A stretch of DNA of 64,000 nt from Oceanospirillaceae bacterium (GCA_002724925.1 PBQA01000013.1:248001-312000); one strand, 5' to 3'. Shown: positions 1 to 9,376, numbered from the stretch's first letter. A program made the numbers and translations. Notes: generated from the sequence alone by a model not told the origin.

Positions 1-542
1 ATGGCTAATCCTGTATCTTCATTATAGGTCACGCAGCGTAGTTCATTATCATAGCCATTGTTATCGTTGCCACTTTCTATCCAGTAAACATCGACAACAG
101 AAGTTTGATTTGCCAGTCCATGAGCTGCGCCTGTGCACGTGAGTAAGTCACGCGCTGCAGAAGTATCCGGATCGAATACCCATTGGATAGCGATTCTATC
201 GTTGATCGCAACACCCATGGTTGAGTCATAGCTACAATCTGCATTAGCCGCTGGAGGTACAATCGCTGGGTCTGCACATATGGCGGCAAAGGAGGGCACG
301 GTAGTGGCATCTACTGAAGGTGAATAACCGGCTCTCCGAATTTCTTCCTGCAGCCATGAACTAATGAATCGTGCTGATTCCTGAGCTTCACTGCTACCGC
401 TGTTAGTCGCGGCGGAAGAGTTACTGCTAATTACCACGTTGCCTACGAAATAGGCGATGATCACGCTGAGCAAACCAGCAATCATTAATTCGATCAGCGT
501 CAGGCCAGATTGAAGTTTCAGGCCTCTCGAAATCCTGTTCAT
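1..542 (-). CDS. pilW: Type IV pilus minor pilin PilW, C-terminus beyond the window
   Basis: Partial gene: about 180 codons are visible and the C-terminus lies left of position 1. The N-terminus MNRISRGLKLQSG/LTLIELM is a classic type III prepilin leader, with PilD cleavage after glycine 13 and glutamate at +5 of the mature protein, followed by a hydrophobic helix. Later parts have the PilW-like pattern ESARFISSWLQEEIRRAGY. The start ATG overlaps the pilV stop in an ATGA. No Shine-Dalgarno is visible, so translation is probably coupled. PilW is a minor pilin that primes pilus assembly at the inner membrane and sits at the tip with PilV, PilX, FimU and PilY1. It is the last visible gene of the operon; pilE would be expected further left. 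Confidence 0.85.
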   Translation of the reverse strand, partial: MNRISRGLKLQSGLTLIELMIAGLLSVIIAYFVGNVVISSNSSAATNSGSSEAQESARFISSWLQEEIRRAGYSPSVDATTVPSFAAICADPAIVPPAANADCSYDSTMGVAINDRIAIQWVFDPDTSAARDLLTCTGAAHGLANQTSVVDVYWIESGNDNNGYDNELRCVTYNEDTGLA

Positions 543-1108
543 AAGTTGTAAACCATATTCAGTGTTGACTGTCCGGTTGCAATATTACCTGTATCGGCAT
601 AAACAGCGTTGCCATCCGCATCTGCTCCGGAAGTCCTGCCATCCCAGCGGATAGTAATGTCTACTCTGGAGTTAACGACAGAAACTGTGAGCTGGGAGTT
701 GGGGAGATAGTCGGCACCACTGGTTCTGGTGTTACTGTTGACTACATCTGGTGACGTTCCACAGGCCAGTTCCCAAAGATCGAATATTGCAACTTCAGCA
801 CCTGTGCAGTCTGCTGCTGCGTTAACGACATCCTCACCGTTGTGGTAACTGCTGCAAACTTTTTGAGCAACAAAGTTTTCACAGTTGATCGGGTTTCCCC
901 CTGTATCGTAGTTTGCCATGTTGATACGGTTTGCACGTATACGATTCGCTAGATCTTCAGCGATCCATATCGCGTGAGACCGGTTGGCGGTGTCACTTAC
1001 TGCCCGTGTGGTCTGTAACTGCAGTGAGGCTAACCCGACCAGACCGATGATACTTATGCCCAGAGTGATCAACACTTCAAGCATTGAAAAGCCAGACTGA
1101 TTTCTCAT
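539..1108 (-). CDS. pilV: Type IV pilus minor pilin PilV
   Basis: About 189 residues. MRNQSG/FSMLEVLITLG is a prepilin leader with glutamate at +5, then a hydrophobic segment and the PilV-like stretch IWIAEDLANRIRANR. The start at 1108 makes a four-base ATGA overlap with the upstream minor pilin, the same arrangement seen at two other junctions of this operon. A GGAGG lies 10 bases upstream. An in-frame ATG at 1114 is the alternative, with a tighter 4-base spacing. Longer frames running further upstream only overlap the preceding gene. The protein is expected in the inner membrane and pilus-tip priming complex with PilW, PilX and PilY1. Confidence 0.85.
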   Translation of the reverse strand: MRNQSGFSMLEVLITLGISIIGLVGLASLQLQTTRAVSDTANRSHAIWIAEDLANRIRANRINMANYDTGGNPINCENFVAQKVCSSYHNGEDVVNAAADCTGAEVAIFDLWELACGTSPDVVNSNTRTSGADYLPNSQLTVSVVNSRVDITIRWDGRTSGADADGNAVYADTGNIATGQSTLNMVYNL

Positions 1109-1596
1109 GGACATGCAGCCTCCGTGACAATGACTTGACCAACTAAATTCAGGGTAATCGTAATCCGATTGTCTCCAGTACATCCGGGCACATTGATGTT
1201 GATGTCCCCGGTAGGGGAGGCCCGGCCTCTCGAGTCGAAAACGATCGGTGTTGCGATACTGAAATCGTTGCTGGTGATCACACCTGCGTCTGCGACTCCT
1301 TCTTTGATCCTTAAATCTTCCGTAGCACTGAAAATTCTCCATCCCAAGTTCCAGTCAGGATTCGCATCTGCATCGGCCTGAGGCTCAATACTAATGGTCT
1401 CTCCCTGAGAAATGGCGGTATTCCGGGCATACATCAAATCAAGGCGGAGCTCCTCAGTCAGTCGAGTCGTTTCGTTATTCGCACTTATGGGCTGCAACAC
1501 AGGAACCACAATGGTCGCTGTGATTCCTATGATCGCCATAACTACAAGAAGCTCGAATAATGTGAAGCCGTACTGCTTGTATCGGAAGTGCCGCAT
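1105..1596 (-). CDS. FimU/GspH-type minor pilin
   Basis: About 163 residues. The leader MRHFRYKQYG/FTLFELLVVMAIIG has the glycine cleavage site, a phenylalanine at +1 and glutamate at +5. The rest fits the GspH/FimT pseudopilin domain, including LRLDLMYARNTAISQG and a C-terminal segment with two cysteines. The start at 1596 was chosen because it places the leader at normal length and lies 2 bases after the pilY1 stop. In Pseudomonas a FimU/GspH protein sits with PilV-PilW-PilX-PilY1, so this is probably the FimU equivalent. A second GspH/FimT protein lies at the head of the same operon, so which one is the true FimU is unresolved. Confidence 0.82.
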   Translation of the reverse strand: MRHFRYKQYGFTLFELLVVMAIIGITATIVVPVLQPISANNETTRLTEELRLDLMYARNTAISQGETISIEPQADADANPDWNLGWRIFSATEDLRIKEGVADAGVITSNDFSIATPIVFDSRGRASPTGDININVPGCTGDNRITITLNLVGQVIVTEAACP

Positions 1597-1598
1597 TA

Positions 1599-4500
1599 TC
1601 AGAGTTCTCTCCAATAGTTCCGGGAGACCGTCGTACATGAGTCCAACGCTACGGATTCACTACCAATAAGAATTGCTAAGGCCGCTTCACATGGAATGTC
1701 TCCATCTCCGTCTGGGTCCGGATCAGGATCAGACCCGGACTTAGATGGAGGGAAGACGATCTTAGGCTCGGCTGGTATGCCTGTCTGTTTCAGCTCAGTT
1801 TGCTCTATTACAACTACAGGGCTGTTATCACCGGGGTTGTAAGCAGAGAAATCGACACTGTAGAGATTTGTTGCGCCTGTGGCAGCCGAGCATGATTCCA
1901 GCCCTGAAGATGCAGAGGTGACGACTGGGCTGTATGTGCCGAAATAAACGACATTATCAGCGATGATGGCATCCGTCAGAGCCTTTTCTCCCGTTGTCTC
2001 AAGATCCAGATAGAAGCCATTGAGCAGGTCAGAGTCTGCTGCAACAGCCAAACTGCCAGAATCCGCGAGGTCGTCAAGTTCGATGGTTCGATAAGTATTA
2101 AGCTGTTGCTTGAGATCGGTTCTGTTTGTTGTTGTTTTATCGTCGATAATCACAAAAAACCGGTCTTTGTTATCGGTGACAAGCGGATGAGCGCGGTAGC
2201 CGGAACCTATGGCAATCACATAGCTGTCCAGATCATCATTGTAAGCAACGACAGGTGATGTAAAGAAACGGGTGTTATTCGCAACTGATCCGTCATTGAG
2301 GTCCGCAACTTCGGTTGCCATTGGGTTATTGTTGCTGAACAAATCGATTCGCCAGATACGTCCACCGGTATCCGCAGCATAGAGAATATCACTCGTTCCG
2401 TTTCCGTCATTATCAACAGCAGTGATATCGCTCACGATACTGTTTGTCATGCCGTTGACGGTAAGGTCCGCAGAGCTATCTGGAGAGGCGGTCCATAGCA
2501 ACTCACCAGTCAAAGCATTGACCATATAGATAGCGTTGCCTCTCGAATGGCTGATGCGAGTACCACCCGATGTATCATCTTCGACTGGGTCATAACCACC
2601 CCCGAACACAAGAACCGGTATAGGTTTTGAATCTTGCGGTTCTACATCAATTCCTATCGCTTCTGGAGACACATAGATAGGTTTCATTGCTGACCATGTC
2701 TGGCCAAGTCTTTCGAAGCCGGTGTCGTCAGACGTGATTTGCCAGAGATACTTAGGCTGTTTAGGGTCTGTTACGTCGAGCGCATAGTAGACCTCACCAC
2801 CTCTGCGCATCCCTGCGTACATATACGCCTTGTCATTTGCGCTTATGAGGCTCTTTGATGATGTTTTTCCAGCATTAAGCTCAGTATCGTTGTGTATGAA
2901 AGCAGTTATTGGTCCATCCAGACCATAATGCTTTCCGTATTCAGCACCTTCGCGATAATACACTTCGATATTAGGGAGTAATTCGTAAGGAACGTAGGCA
3001 AACAATTCTTCAGGGCCATTAATGTCCGTTGTCATTGCGTGCAGATAGCCAGAGTTGGTTCCGAAATAAATCACGCTTTCGTATGACTGTGCGGTACCGT
3101 AGTTCAGAAGCAGAGGTTCACTGTGTAGTGGGTCTTCAATTTCCTGTCTTGGAGTTTCATTCCCATCTTCATCTGTTTTTATACCCGATGCCCATTTAAG
3201 CATATTAATCAATTCCAGATCGGCGAGCGTTCCGGAGAATAAATCTTCAAGGATATAACTCGGCACTACGTAGCCTAACGCTGATTTTTCAATGAGAGGG
3301 TCATCAATCAGGCCATCTGCCCCACCAGCGTAAGTTACGACGTTCCTTTCAAGTGTAAAGTGGCTAGACGCACCTCCCTTACCGACGGTTTTTCCATCAG
3401 GAGCCTCTTCTTCCTTGGTCCAGATGCTGGTCGCACCCTCAGCGAAGTAGCCGGTTTCTTCGTCAACAGCATCTTGATTATCAGCGTCAAGTACTTTACC
3501 AGAGCTGCCTAATTTGTACCGTTTAAGATTTCCTGACCAACCTTTTGTCGCTTTGGGCTCAAATACTGTGTAGTAAAGCTCTTCTGAGCTTTCAAGGCGG
3601 TTTAGGGCGTTAACGGCAACTGCGGGTGAGGATGTTCCTATCGTTGCCTCGTTTTCGAAACGGTTAAACAAGTCCCTCAGAGTCTGTTTAATTTCAGCTG
3701 AATTATTCGCGAGGCGATATAGGCCGTCTGAATACTCAGCTGCTCTTTCAAGTTGGCCTGCGACGGTATCGTTCGAGCCCATGAATGCACCGATTGTATG
3801 AGTGGTAATTCGCTGGACTTCTTCCGTTGAGCTGGATGGATCAACATCCAAGGCACTGTCGTTGAATAGATCAACTTCATAGCTGTACAAAGCAAGCTCT
3901 TCCAAACAGCTATTGGATGAAACCTGATTAGTGTCCGATGTAGCACAGCTTGTGGATATACCCGTCAGCCCAGCTCGGTCGGAGCTATCCACTTCTGCAA
4001 GCAAACTTCTGATTTTGGTATCACTCGCTCCATCTTGTGTCGAAGCACCATCAGTAAAGATAACGACGTGGTTTTGCTGGCAACTATTGGTTATGGGTGA
4101 ATTGTACTTACCGGTATTTTCGTCGTATGACTCGCTATTGCTGAGATAAAAATACTGCGGGGAGCTTGCTGCTTCGCAGCCACCGTCTCGCCATTCCTCA
4201 TACTCATAACCTGGGATAGTATTGGTTCCGGTGACAATCCAGTCAGTTTGAGGGTCGATTAACCCCAAGCCCTGACAGTAGGAATCAGGCACAGTCGAGA
4301 CGGTACCGTAGGTCCAACCGCCAAATAGTCTCCAGCGCCTGCAGTCCTGTGGTGATTTGGGCCACAAACTGCACCGCTGACATTCAATGATATCTTCCTC
4401 GCGTGGAGGGACCGTAACGGTTACATACCCTGGATCTGAGCACTGTACAGCTCCGTATTTTTTACCGTATCTGACATCTTCGCCTTTGAAATATCGGATC

Positions 4501-5015
4501 GTCTCATCGTAGGTTTCAACGAGGGGAGTCCAGGCATTCGTCGGTAGCTCATTGATGGCGGTAATTAGTCGGCTTCTATGGGCATCATCGCTGATATCTT
4601 TCGCAGGAACTTCAATATAGCCACCGCCGTCACGCTCGTTAGGCACTCCTTGGCTGTACAGTTGGCTGTCAAGTGAGTAAGGAATGCCCTCGACGGGATA
4701 CGCGTAGTTTTGTACGACATCGAAACGGGCAAGTCCGAAATTGATGTTGTTAATTTCTGTGTCGCCGATGATGCTGATTGCGGCGTCCTTAGCAACCTGC
4801 ATCCGGGTCTTCGTTGACCCGTCGCCCGCAGGATCTCCCATACTTCCAGAGGTATCGAAGATGAACACTACGTTTGGCTGAACGCCGGAGGAACCACTTG
4901 CGCGGTAAATTTCGGTATCGTCAGCAGGTGCTGTAAGAGGGCTTGCTGCAATCACTGAAGTAATAGCCCATTTACACAACTTTCTTATATTGAGACGTTC
5001 GGTAAATAGATTCAT
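1599..5015 (-). CDS. pilY1: Type IV pilus tip adhesin/assembly factor PilY1
   Basis: 1138 residues, normal for the family. A signal peptide (about residues 1-31, ending near PLTAPA) precedes a von Willebrand A domain with the metal-site motif D54-T-S56-G-S58. The C-terminal half is the PilY1 beta-propeller. Around residues 862-892 it carries the calcium-loop-like DNDGNGTSD followed by ILYAADTGGRIWRIDL, typical of PilY1. The far C-terminus has an acidic Asp-Pro/Gly-Asp run and two cysteines. The ATG overlaps the pilX stop (ATGA) and has AAGGG 8 bases upstream. PilY1 acts in pilus biogenesis, surface sensing and adhesion; calcium binding regulates retraction in Pseudomonas (family knowledge). 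Confidence 0.92.
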   Translation of the reverse strand: MNLFTERLNIRKLCKWAITSVIAASPLTAPADDTEIYRASGSSGVQPNVVFIFDTSGSMGDPAGDGSTKTRMQVAKDAAISIIGDTEINNINFGLARFDVVQNYAYPVEGIPYSLDSQLYSQGVPNERDGGGYIEVPAKDISDDAHRSRLITAINELPTNAWTPLVETYDETIRYFKGEDVRYGKKYGAVQCSDPGYVTVTVPPREEDIIECQRCSLWPKSPQDCRRWRLFGGWTYGTVSTVPDSYCQGLGLIDPQTDWIVTGTNTIPGYEYEEWRDGGCEAASSPQYFYLSNSESYDENTGKYNSPITNSCQQNHVVIFTDGASTQDGASDTKIRSLLAEVDSSDRAGLTGISTSCATSDTNQVSSNSCLEELALYSYEVDLFNDSALDVDPSSSTEEVQRITTHTIGAFMGSNDTVAGQLERAAEYSDGLYRLANNSAEIKQTLRDLFNRFENEATIGTSSPAVAVNALNRLESSEELYYTVFEPKATKGWSGNLKRYKLGSSGKVLDADNQDAVDEETGYFAEGATSIWTKEEEAPDGKTVGKGGASSHFTLERNVVTYAGGADGLIDDPLIEKSALGYVVPSYILEDLFSGTLADLELINMLKWASGIKTDEDGNETPRQEIEDPLHSEPLLLNYGTAQSYESVIYFGTNSGYLHAMTTDINGPEELFAYVPYELLPNIEVYYREGAEYGKHYGLDGPITAFIHNDTELNAGKTSSKSLISANDKAYMYAGMRRGGEVYYALDVTDPKQPKYLWQITSDDTGFERLGQTWSAMKPIYVSPEAIGIDVEPQDSKPIPVLVFGGGYDPVEDDTSGGTRISHSRGNAIYMVNALTGELLWTASPDSSADLTVNGMTNSIVSDITAVDNDGNGTSDILYAADTGGRIWRIDLFSNNNPMATEVADLNDGSVANNTRFFTSPVVAYNDDLDSYVIAIGSGYRAHPLVTDNKDRFFVIIDDKTTTNRTDLKQQLNTYRTIELDDLADSGSLAVAADSDLLNGFYLDLETTGEKALTDAIIADNVVYFGTYSPVVTSASSGLESCSAATGATNLYSVDFSAYNPGDNSPVVVIEQTELKQTGIPAEPKIVFPPSKSGSDPDPDPDGDGDIPCEAALAILIGSESVALDSCTTVSRNYWREL

Positions 5016-5545
5016 ATTGCAGGCCCTTCAAGATTGAAGACAATTTCTTGGGTAGAAGTGATTCGTCCGGAGGCATCGCTTCCGCTGGATGTGAAGTTAA
5101 AATAGAACTTCTGTGTGGTTCCTGTTGAGGCTCCGGGGTTTCCCTTTAGATACTGTGACGATGCCAAGGCTGGGTCGGAGATATCGCTAAGCTGTAATGT
5201 ATCAACAACGGTTACGTGTTCAGAATAGCCAGTTGGATCATCCCAGCCTGGGCCCAAATTGATGTTGGTCAGTAATAGACTGGTGTCATTGGACTGGATC
5301 AGAGGCCCGAGAGTGCTCCGTGCGACGCCAATATTTTCGTCTCGCTGAAGAAAAGAAACCCCTAGTTCAATGTGATCATTGGTCGCATTGAACACTTCCT
5401 GATGGTGCTGCATGTTGTTGAGCATCTTAATCTGAAGTGTTGAGCGCTGCATACCAATGACAGCCGTTAACGTGATCACGGTTAACAGAACCAGGCTCAG
5501 CAACATCACAGAGCCCGATTGGGAGCGTACTTTAGGAGACCTCAT
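5012..5545 (-). CDS. pilX: Type IV pilus minor pilin PilX
   Basis: About 177 residues. The N-terminus MRSPKVRSQSG/SVMLLSLVLLTVITL resembles PilX proteins, which have a hydrophobic N-terminal helix without the standard +5 glutamate; the motif around GMQRSTLQIKMLNN also fits PilX. The ATG at 5545 has GAGGG 8 bases upstream. A GTG at 5560 is a possible longer start. The stop overlaps pilY1 by four bases, so the two are translationally coupled, consistent with PilX and PilY1 acting together in the pilus-tip complex. In Pseudomonas pilX follows pilW; here it lies near the head of the operon. Confidence 0.85.
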   Translation of the reverse strand: MRSPKVRSQSGSVMLLSLVLLTVITLTAVIGMQRSTLQIKMLNNMQHHQEVFNATNDHIELGVSFLQRDENIGVARSTLGPLIQSNDTSLLLTNINLGPGWDDPTGYSEHVTVVDTLQLSDISDPALASSQYLKGNPGASTGTTQKFYFNFTSSGSDASGRITSTQEIVFNLEGPAI

Positions 5546-5633
5546 ATTGAGTGCCCTCACTTATAGAAAATTCCGTATTGATAGCTTACAAGTTCGCTTC
5601 TGCCTAGCCATTGAATTCTGATGGGAGGTGACT

Positions 5634-6221
5634 CTAGGTAGGTGAGCGGTTAATACAGGGTATATTAAGTCCATTAGCTAACTCAGGAAGGCCGTCACGG
5701 TTCTGATCTTTACCTTCGCGAACTCTGCCCATGCGGGAGATGATAAGTGATGTTCCCCGGTCTCTCGAGGAAGAAGTTTTGCAGTAACTGAGTGACCCTG
5801 CGTTTACATTGGATCTGCCAAGAGGTCCGAATGAAATTCTGACATTGTTGTATGCTCGGTGCTCCGACTGCAGAGATGGTGAAAGCACTTTTAGTATCTG
5901 TTCGTTGCCATTAAGTGTTTTATCTCCATTCTCATCAACGAATACAATTAACTGTTGGTTCCAGTCTCTTCCGCAAGTACCGTTTGTTGATACAGGACAG
6001 AATACGACCGTACGCGCCATCGAAATTGCAGAGTTTCGTGAGAACACCAGAGCTTGCTTTAGTTCAGTTGCTTTTTGCTTGCTCTGACTGTCTGTTAGTA
6101 ACGTTGACACCTTGGGGGAAATCAGTGTTGTTGTAATGACTATGATCGCCACCACAACCAGCAGCTCAAGTAAGGTGAAGCCCTTGTCCGTATACGCTTG
6201 GATCTTCGTTCTGGTGTTCAT
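5634..6221 (-). CDS. FimT/GspH-type pilin-like protein
   Basis: About 195 residues. The leader MNTRTKIQAYTDKG/FTLLELLVVVAI shows prepilin cleavage after glycine 14 and glutamate at +5. The remainder fits the GspH/FimT domain (KQALVFSRNSAISMARTVVFCP, VFVDENGDKTLN). The C-terminal segment ends with a cysteine followed by basic residues. FimT-like pilins are implicated in DNA binding during natural transformation in some gammaproteobacteria (family knowledge); whether this one is FimT or FimU cannot be told here. It is the first gene of the pil operon, with 88 bases to pilX and about 150 bases to pilR upstream. Confidence 0.83.
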   Translation of the reverse strand: MNTRTKIQAYTDKGFTLLELLVVVAIIVITTTLISPKVSTLLTDSQSKQKATELKQALVFSRNSAISMARTVVFCPVSTNGTCGRDWNQQLIVFVDENGDKTLNGNEQILKVLSPSLQSEHRAYNNVRISFGPLGRSNVNAGSLSYCKTSSSRDRGTSLIISRMGRVREGKDQNRDGLPELANGLNIPCINRSPT

Positions 6222-6370
6222 CCTTGAAACCCCAATTGCCCGATATGTAACCGATTACCATATCAGCTGAATGGGTTAGTGCACTCAGGCGGTTTTCGTA
6301 TTTTTATAAGTCGTTTCAGGATGTGTAGGGCGGTGTGACAGTAGCCGTCTAATCGCCTTTTGGTAGATTA

Positions 6371-7723
6371 CTAATCGATGGCGAGTTTCTTTAGCCGGTA
6401 GCGGAGAGCACGGAAACTGATACCAAGACGCTCCGCAGCGGCGGTTTTATTCCAGCGTGTCGCGTTGAGGGCCTCTTCAATGGCTTCTCGTTCCAATCGC
6501 TCAAGATAGCCTTCCAGGTCGCCAACGGCTTCGCTGTTTGAGTGGTAGCCACCTTGCGGTGTTTCAGGCTCGAAGCTGAGGTCACTCAGTTGAATCTCTT
6601 CGCCTTCCATAAGCGTGAAGGCGCGTTGCAGAATGGCATCGAGTTCACGTGTGTTACCGGGAAAGTCGTATTCGCAAATCGCCTGTAGAGCATCATCGGC
6701 CACGGCCACTTCGGGCATGTCCCACTGGCTGGCATAGGTCTGAAGCAAGTGGTTGGTGAGCTGCGGAATATCTTCGCGGTGCGTGCGCAGCGGGGGGACG
6801 CTGAGATGTACGACACGGATACGGAACAGCAGGTCCTGACGGAACTGACCTGCATTTGCTAACGCGGGCAGATCAGCGCTGCTGGCACTGATAATGCGGA
6901 TGTCCAGATCCTGCTCTTGCGTGTCATGCAGTGCCCGGATTTTTTTGTCCGTCAGTAGTTGCAGTAGTTGAGCCTGTAACTCGATACTCAGGTGTTCGAT
7001 ATTATTGAGGAACAAGGTGCCTTGGTGAGCATTCTGGATCAGCCCATCATGGACAATGCCATGATCGTCTCTGAAGCCAAACAGCGTTTCGGCGGCACTT
7101 TCATCCTGAAGGGCATCACAGTTTATCGTTATAAAGGGGTGTGATGACCGGGAGCTCATCAGGTGAATGGCGCGGGCAATGCCTTCTTTTCCCGTACCGT
7201 ATTCCCCCTGGATAAACACCGGTGCCTGAGTACGCCCGACCTTGCGCAGCGTTGTACGCAGCTCCTGCATCGGGCTGGAGTCGCCGATGATAAGGTTGGT
7301 GCATTGTTCAGGGAGTGTTCCTGTCACCTTCGACAATCGCAGGGCTGCCGTAGCCAGGTTGCGCAGCTGCTGAATATCCAGCGGCTTGGCAACTACATCG
7401 AATGCTCCGGCTTTTAGAGCGTTAACCCCGACCTCCATATTACCGAATGCGGTGATCATGGCGACTGGCATGTCTGGATAGTTGCGATTGCAGTGGTGAA
7501 TTAACTGAACACCATCACCGTCGGGTAATTTCATGTCTGTGATGCAGAAATGGAAACTTCTCGATTCAAGCAATGCTATGGCTTCGGTAACATTGGCGGC
7601 CTGTTCGCATGTAATGTCTATGCGTTCCAGGGCCATGCCTATCAGTGCGCGGATGTCCTGCTCGTCATCGACGATCAGTGCGCATAAGTCGGGCAACATC
7701 GCTGTGGGTTTCCTGTCAGTCAT
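6371..7723 (-). CDS. pilR: PilR-like NtrC-family response regulator with a degenerate AAA+ domain
   Basis: 450 residues. The receiver domain is intact (acidic pair D19/D20, phospho-acceptor D63, T91, K113). The AAA+ domain keeps Walker A GEYGTGKE (173-180) and the arginine-rich FRQDLLFRI region, but where GAFTGA should stand (about 215-225) it reads FGFRDDHGIVH. Walker B reads GTLFLNNIEHL, with both acidic residues replaced by N240 and N241. The C-terminal Fis-type helix-turn-helix (WNKTAAAERLGISFRALRYR) is well preserved and PilR-like. Family knowledge: GAFTGA contacts sigma-54 and the Walker B aspartate drives ATP hydrolysis, so classical sigma-54 activation looks unlikely. The frame is uninterrupted. 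It lies 57 bases after pilS, with AAGG 5 bases before the start. Confidence 0.88.
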   Translation of the reverse strand: MTDRKPTAMLPDLCALIVDDEQDIRALIGMALERIDITCEQAANVTEAIALLESRSFHFCITDMKLPDGDGVQLIHHCNRNYPDMPVAMITAFGNMEVGVNALKAGAFDVVAKPLDIQQLRNLATAALRLSKVTGTLPEQCTNLIIGDSSPMQELRTTLRKVGRTQAPVFIQGEYGTGKEGIARAIHLMSSRSSHPFITINCDALQDESAAETLFGFRDDHGIVHDGLIQNAHQGTLFLNNIEHLSIELQAQLLQLLTDKKIRALHDTQEQDLDIRIISASSADLPALANAGQFRQDLLFRIRVVHLSVPPLRTHREDIPQLTNHLLQTYASQWDMPEVAVADDALQAICEYDFPGNTRELDAILQRAFTLMEGEEIQLSDLSFEPETPQGGYHSNSEAVGDLEGYLERLEREAIEEALNATRWNKTAAAERLGISFRALRYRLKKLAID

Positions 7724-7780
7724 CGTAGCCTTGTATTATTCATGAGTTGGTTTAACGCTGGTGTGACATAGGCCTCAGTT

Positions 7781-9292
7781 TTATGTCCGCTTCATAGTAA
7801 CGAGAAAACGGGCTCCAGGATGATTCCCAATAAACTCAATGGTTGCCTGGTTAGCCTGACACAGTTCGCGGCATAAGTAGAGACCTAAGCCTGTGCCGTC
7901 GTGTTCGGTGGTGCTGAAGGGTTCAAATAGTCGTTGTATCTGGTTTTCGGCAATACCGAAGCCATTATCTGTTATTTCAATCGACACCGTGCTGTCTGAT
8001 TCGGGCAATATTTTCAAAGAGACTTCAGCTGCGTCTTCCCGCGCTTTTCGTGCATGCCTCAATCCATTCTGGCACAGATTCGTCAGAACCTGATTGAGAT
8101 GGTCGGGATCAAACAGTACTGTCAGCTCGCTGTCTGAGTCGTAGATAAGTTTAAGGAAACTTTCACCGCTGGCCTGATCAAAGTTCTGGGCAAAATTATT
8201 CAGGTACTGATGTATCTTCAGAGGGGCCGCATGTGAGCGTTTGCCTCGGGAAAGCTGCAATATGTCACCAATGATGCGGTTAATCCGCTGACTGTTGTGT
8301 TCAATAATACTGGTTAGTTTTTTATCTTCGTCAGGCAGATGTTCAGATTCATCCAGAAGTTGCGAGGCCTGATTGAGCGCTGACAATGGATTGCGGATTT
8401 CATGAGCGATGCTGGCAGTGAGGCGCCCGAGGGAGGCTAGCTTGGCTTGCTGGATCTCTGCTGAAATACGAGCTTCGTCTTCAATCAGTAATAGAAAATC
8501 ATCCTCTGACCCGCCTGCTTCAAGGCGCGTGACGGTTAAGCCTTTTAGCTGGCCGGGGAGCGGCTGCTCAGTGGTCGATTCCACTAGCCATTCGGGAACT
8601 GCTGCCCCCGGTTCTAACTGGAACCATGCCGTCGCTGTATCATTGATAAATAGAACACGCTTGTCTCTAGTACAGGCAATGATGCCATCCGGTAGCTTCA
8701 TCAGCGCCTGCTGACTCAAGCGTTGTAAACGTTGTACGTCACGGGCAGTGTCCTGGGCCAGGTTAAGCGCTGCATTAATGCGGTGGGATAGCAGCTGAGT
8801 TAACCATGCGAGAGCAAAGCAGATGCCACCATACACCCCCGTATTGGCGGTATCCCGGATACCAAATTCTCCGGGCGCGATGTGTTCGGTGTATATCACA
8901 GCAAGACTCAGCCAGGCCGCAACACTGTAGCCAAGTATGCCCGGTGCAAGTAAGTTGGCCATGACGACAGGAATCAGCAGCAGACTTGAGAATCCGGCTG
9001 TCAGCCCTCCAGACGCGAACATCATGCCTGTTAGCAGAGCTGTTTCCAGAAACAGGTAAGTCGTCGCTCCCTGAGAATCGGTAGTTCGGGTTATCAGTGC
9101 GACGAAGACAGCGGCTGCAAGAACGTATAGCGATGAAAGTACAAGGAATAGGTGGGGAGCCTCTTTCCCAACGATCACGTCCATCGAGTCCAGGCCATCG
9201 ACGACCACGATCGACAGCGAAAGGATCAGCGAATAGTAGCTGTATAGTGACAGCAGGCGGCTGCCCCGTCCGATGGATATTGGATGATTCAT
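7781..9292 (-). CDS. pilS: PilS-like membrane sensor histidine kinase
   Basis: About 503 residues from the chosen ATG at 9292; an in-frame ATG at 9352 would add 20 polar residues. The N-terminal third has about six hydrophobic segments, followed by a PAS-like region (LPDGIIACTRDKRVLFIND). The transmitter is complete: H-box SIAHEIRNPLSAL, N-box around LTNLCQNGLRHA, G1 DNGFGI, F-box LFEPFSTTEHDGTGLGL. This is the domain plan of PilS, partner of the PilR-like regulator encoded just downstream. In Pseudomonas PilS controls pilin expression and senses pilin level in the membrane (family knowledge). It is divergent from nadE with under 100 bases between. Confidence 0.88.
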   Translation of the reverse strand: MNHPISIGRGSRLLSLYSYYSLILSLSIVVVDGLDSMDVIVGKEAPHLFLVLSSLYVLAAAVFVALITRTTDSQGATTYLFLETALLTGMMFASGGLTAGFSSLLLIPVVMANLLAPGILGYSVAAWLSLAVIYTEHIAPGEFGIRDTANTGVYGGICFALAWLTQLLSHRINAALNLAQDTARDVQRLQRLSQQALMKLPDGIIACTRDKRVLFINDTATAWFQLEPGAAVPEWLVESTTEQPLPGQLKGLTVTRLEAGGSEDDFLLLIEDEARISAEIQQAKLASLGRLTASIAHEIRNPLSALNQASQLLDESEHLPDEDKKLTSIIEHNSQRINRIIGDILQLSRGKRSHAAPLKIHQYLNNFAQNFDQASGESFLKLIYDSDSELTVLFDPDHLNQVLTNLCQNGLRHARKAREDAAEVSLKILPESDSTVSIEITDNGFGIAENQIQRLFEPFSTTEHDGTGLGLYLCRELCQANQATIEFIGNHPGARFLVTMKRT

Positions 9293-9376
9293 TGGTCTTT
9301 CATTAGTCTTCCGGTTTGCGTCCTGACGCGTATTTCCAGACAATACGCGCATTACTGAAGAGAGTACCCCCAGACC

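Noticed and set aside
6222-6370. Sigma-54 promoter before the pil operon
   Set aside because: No GGCAC-N5-TTGCA-like sequence was found; consistent with, but not proof of, the altered PilR.
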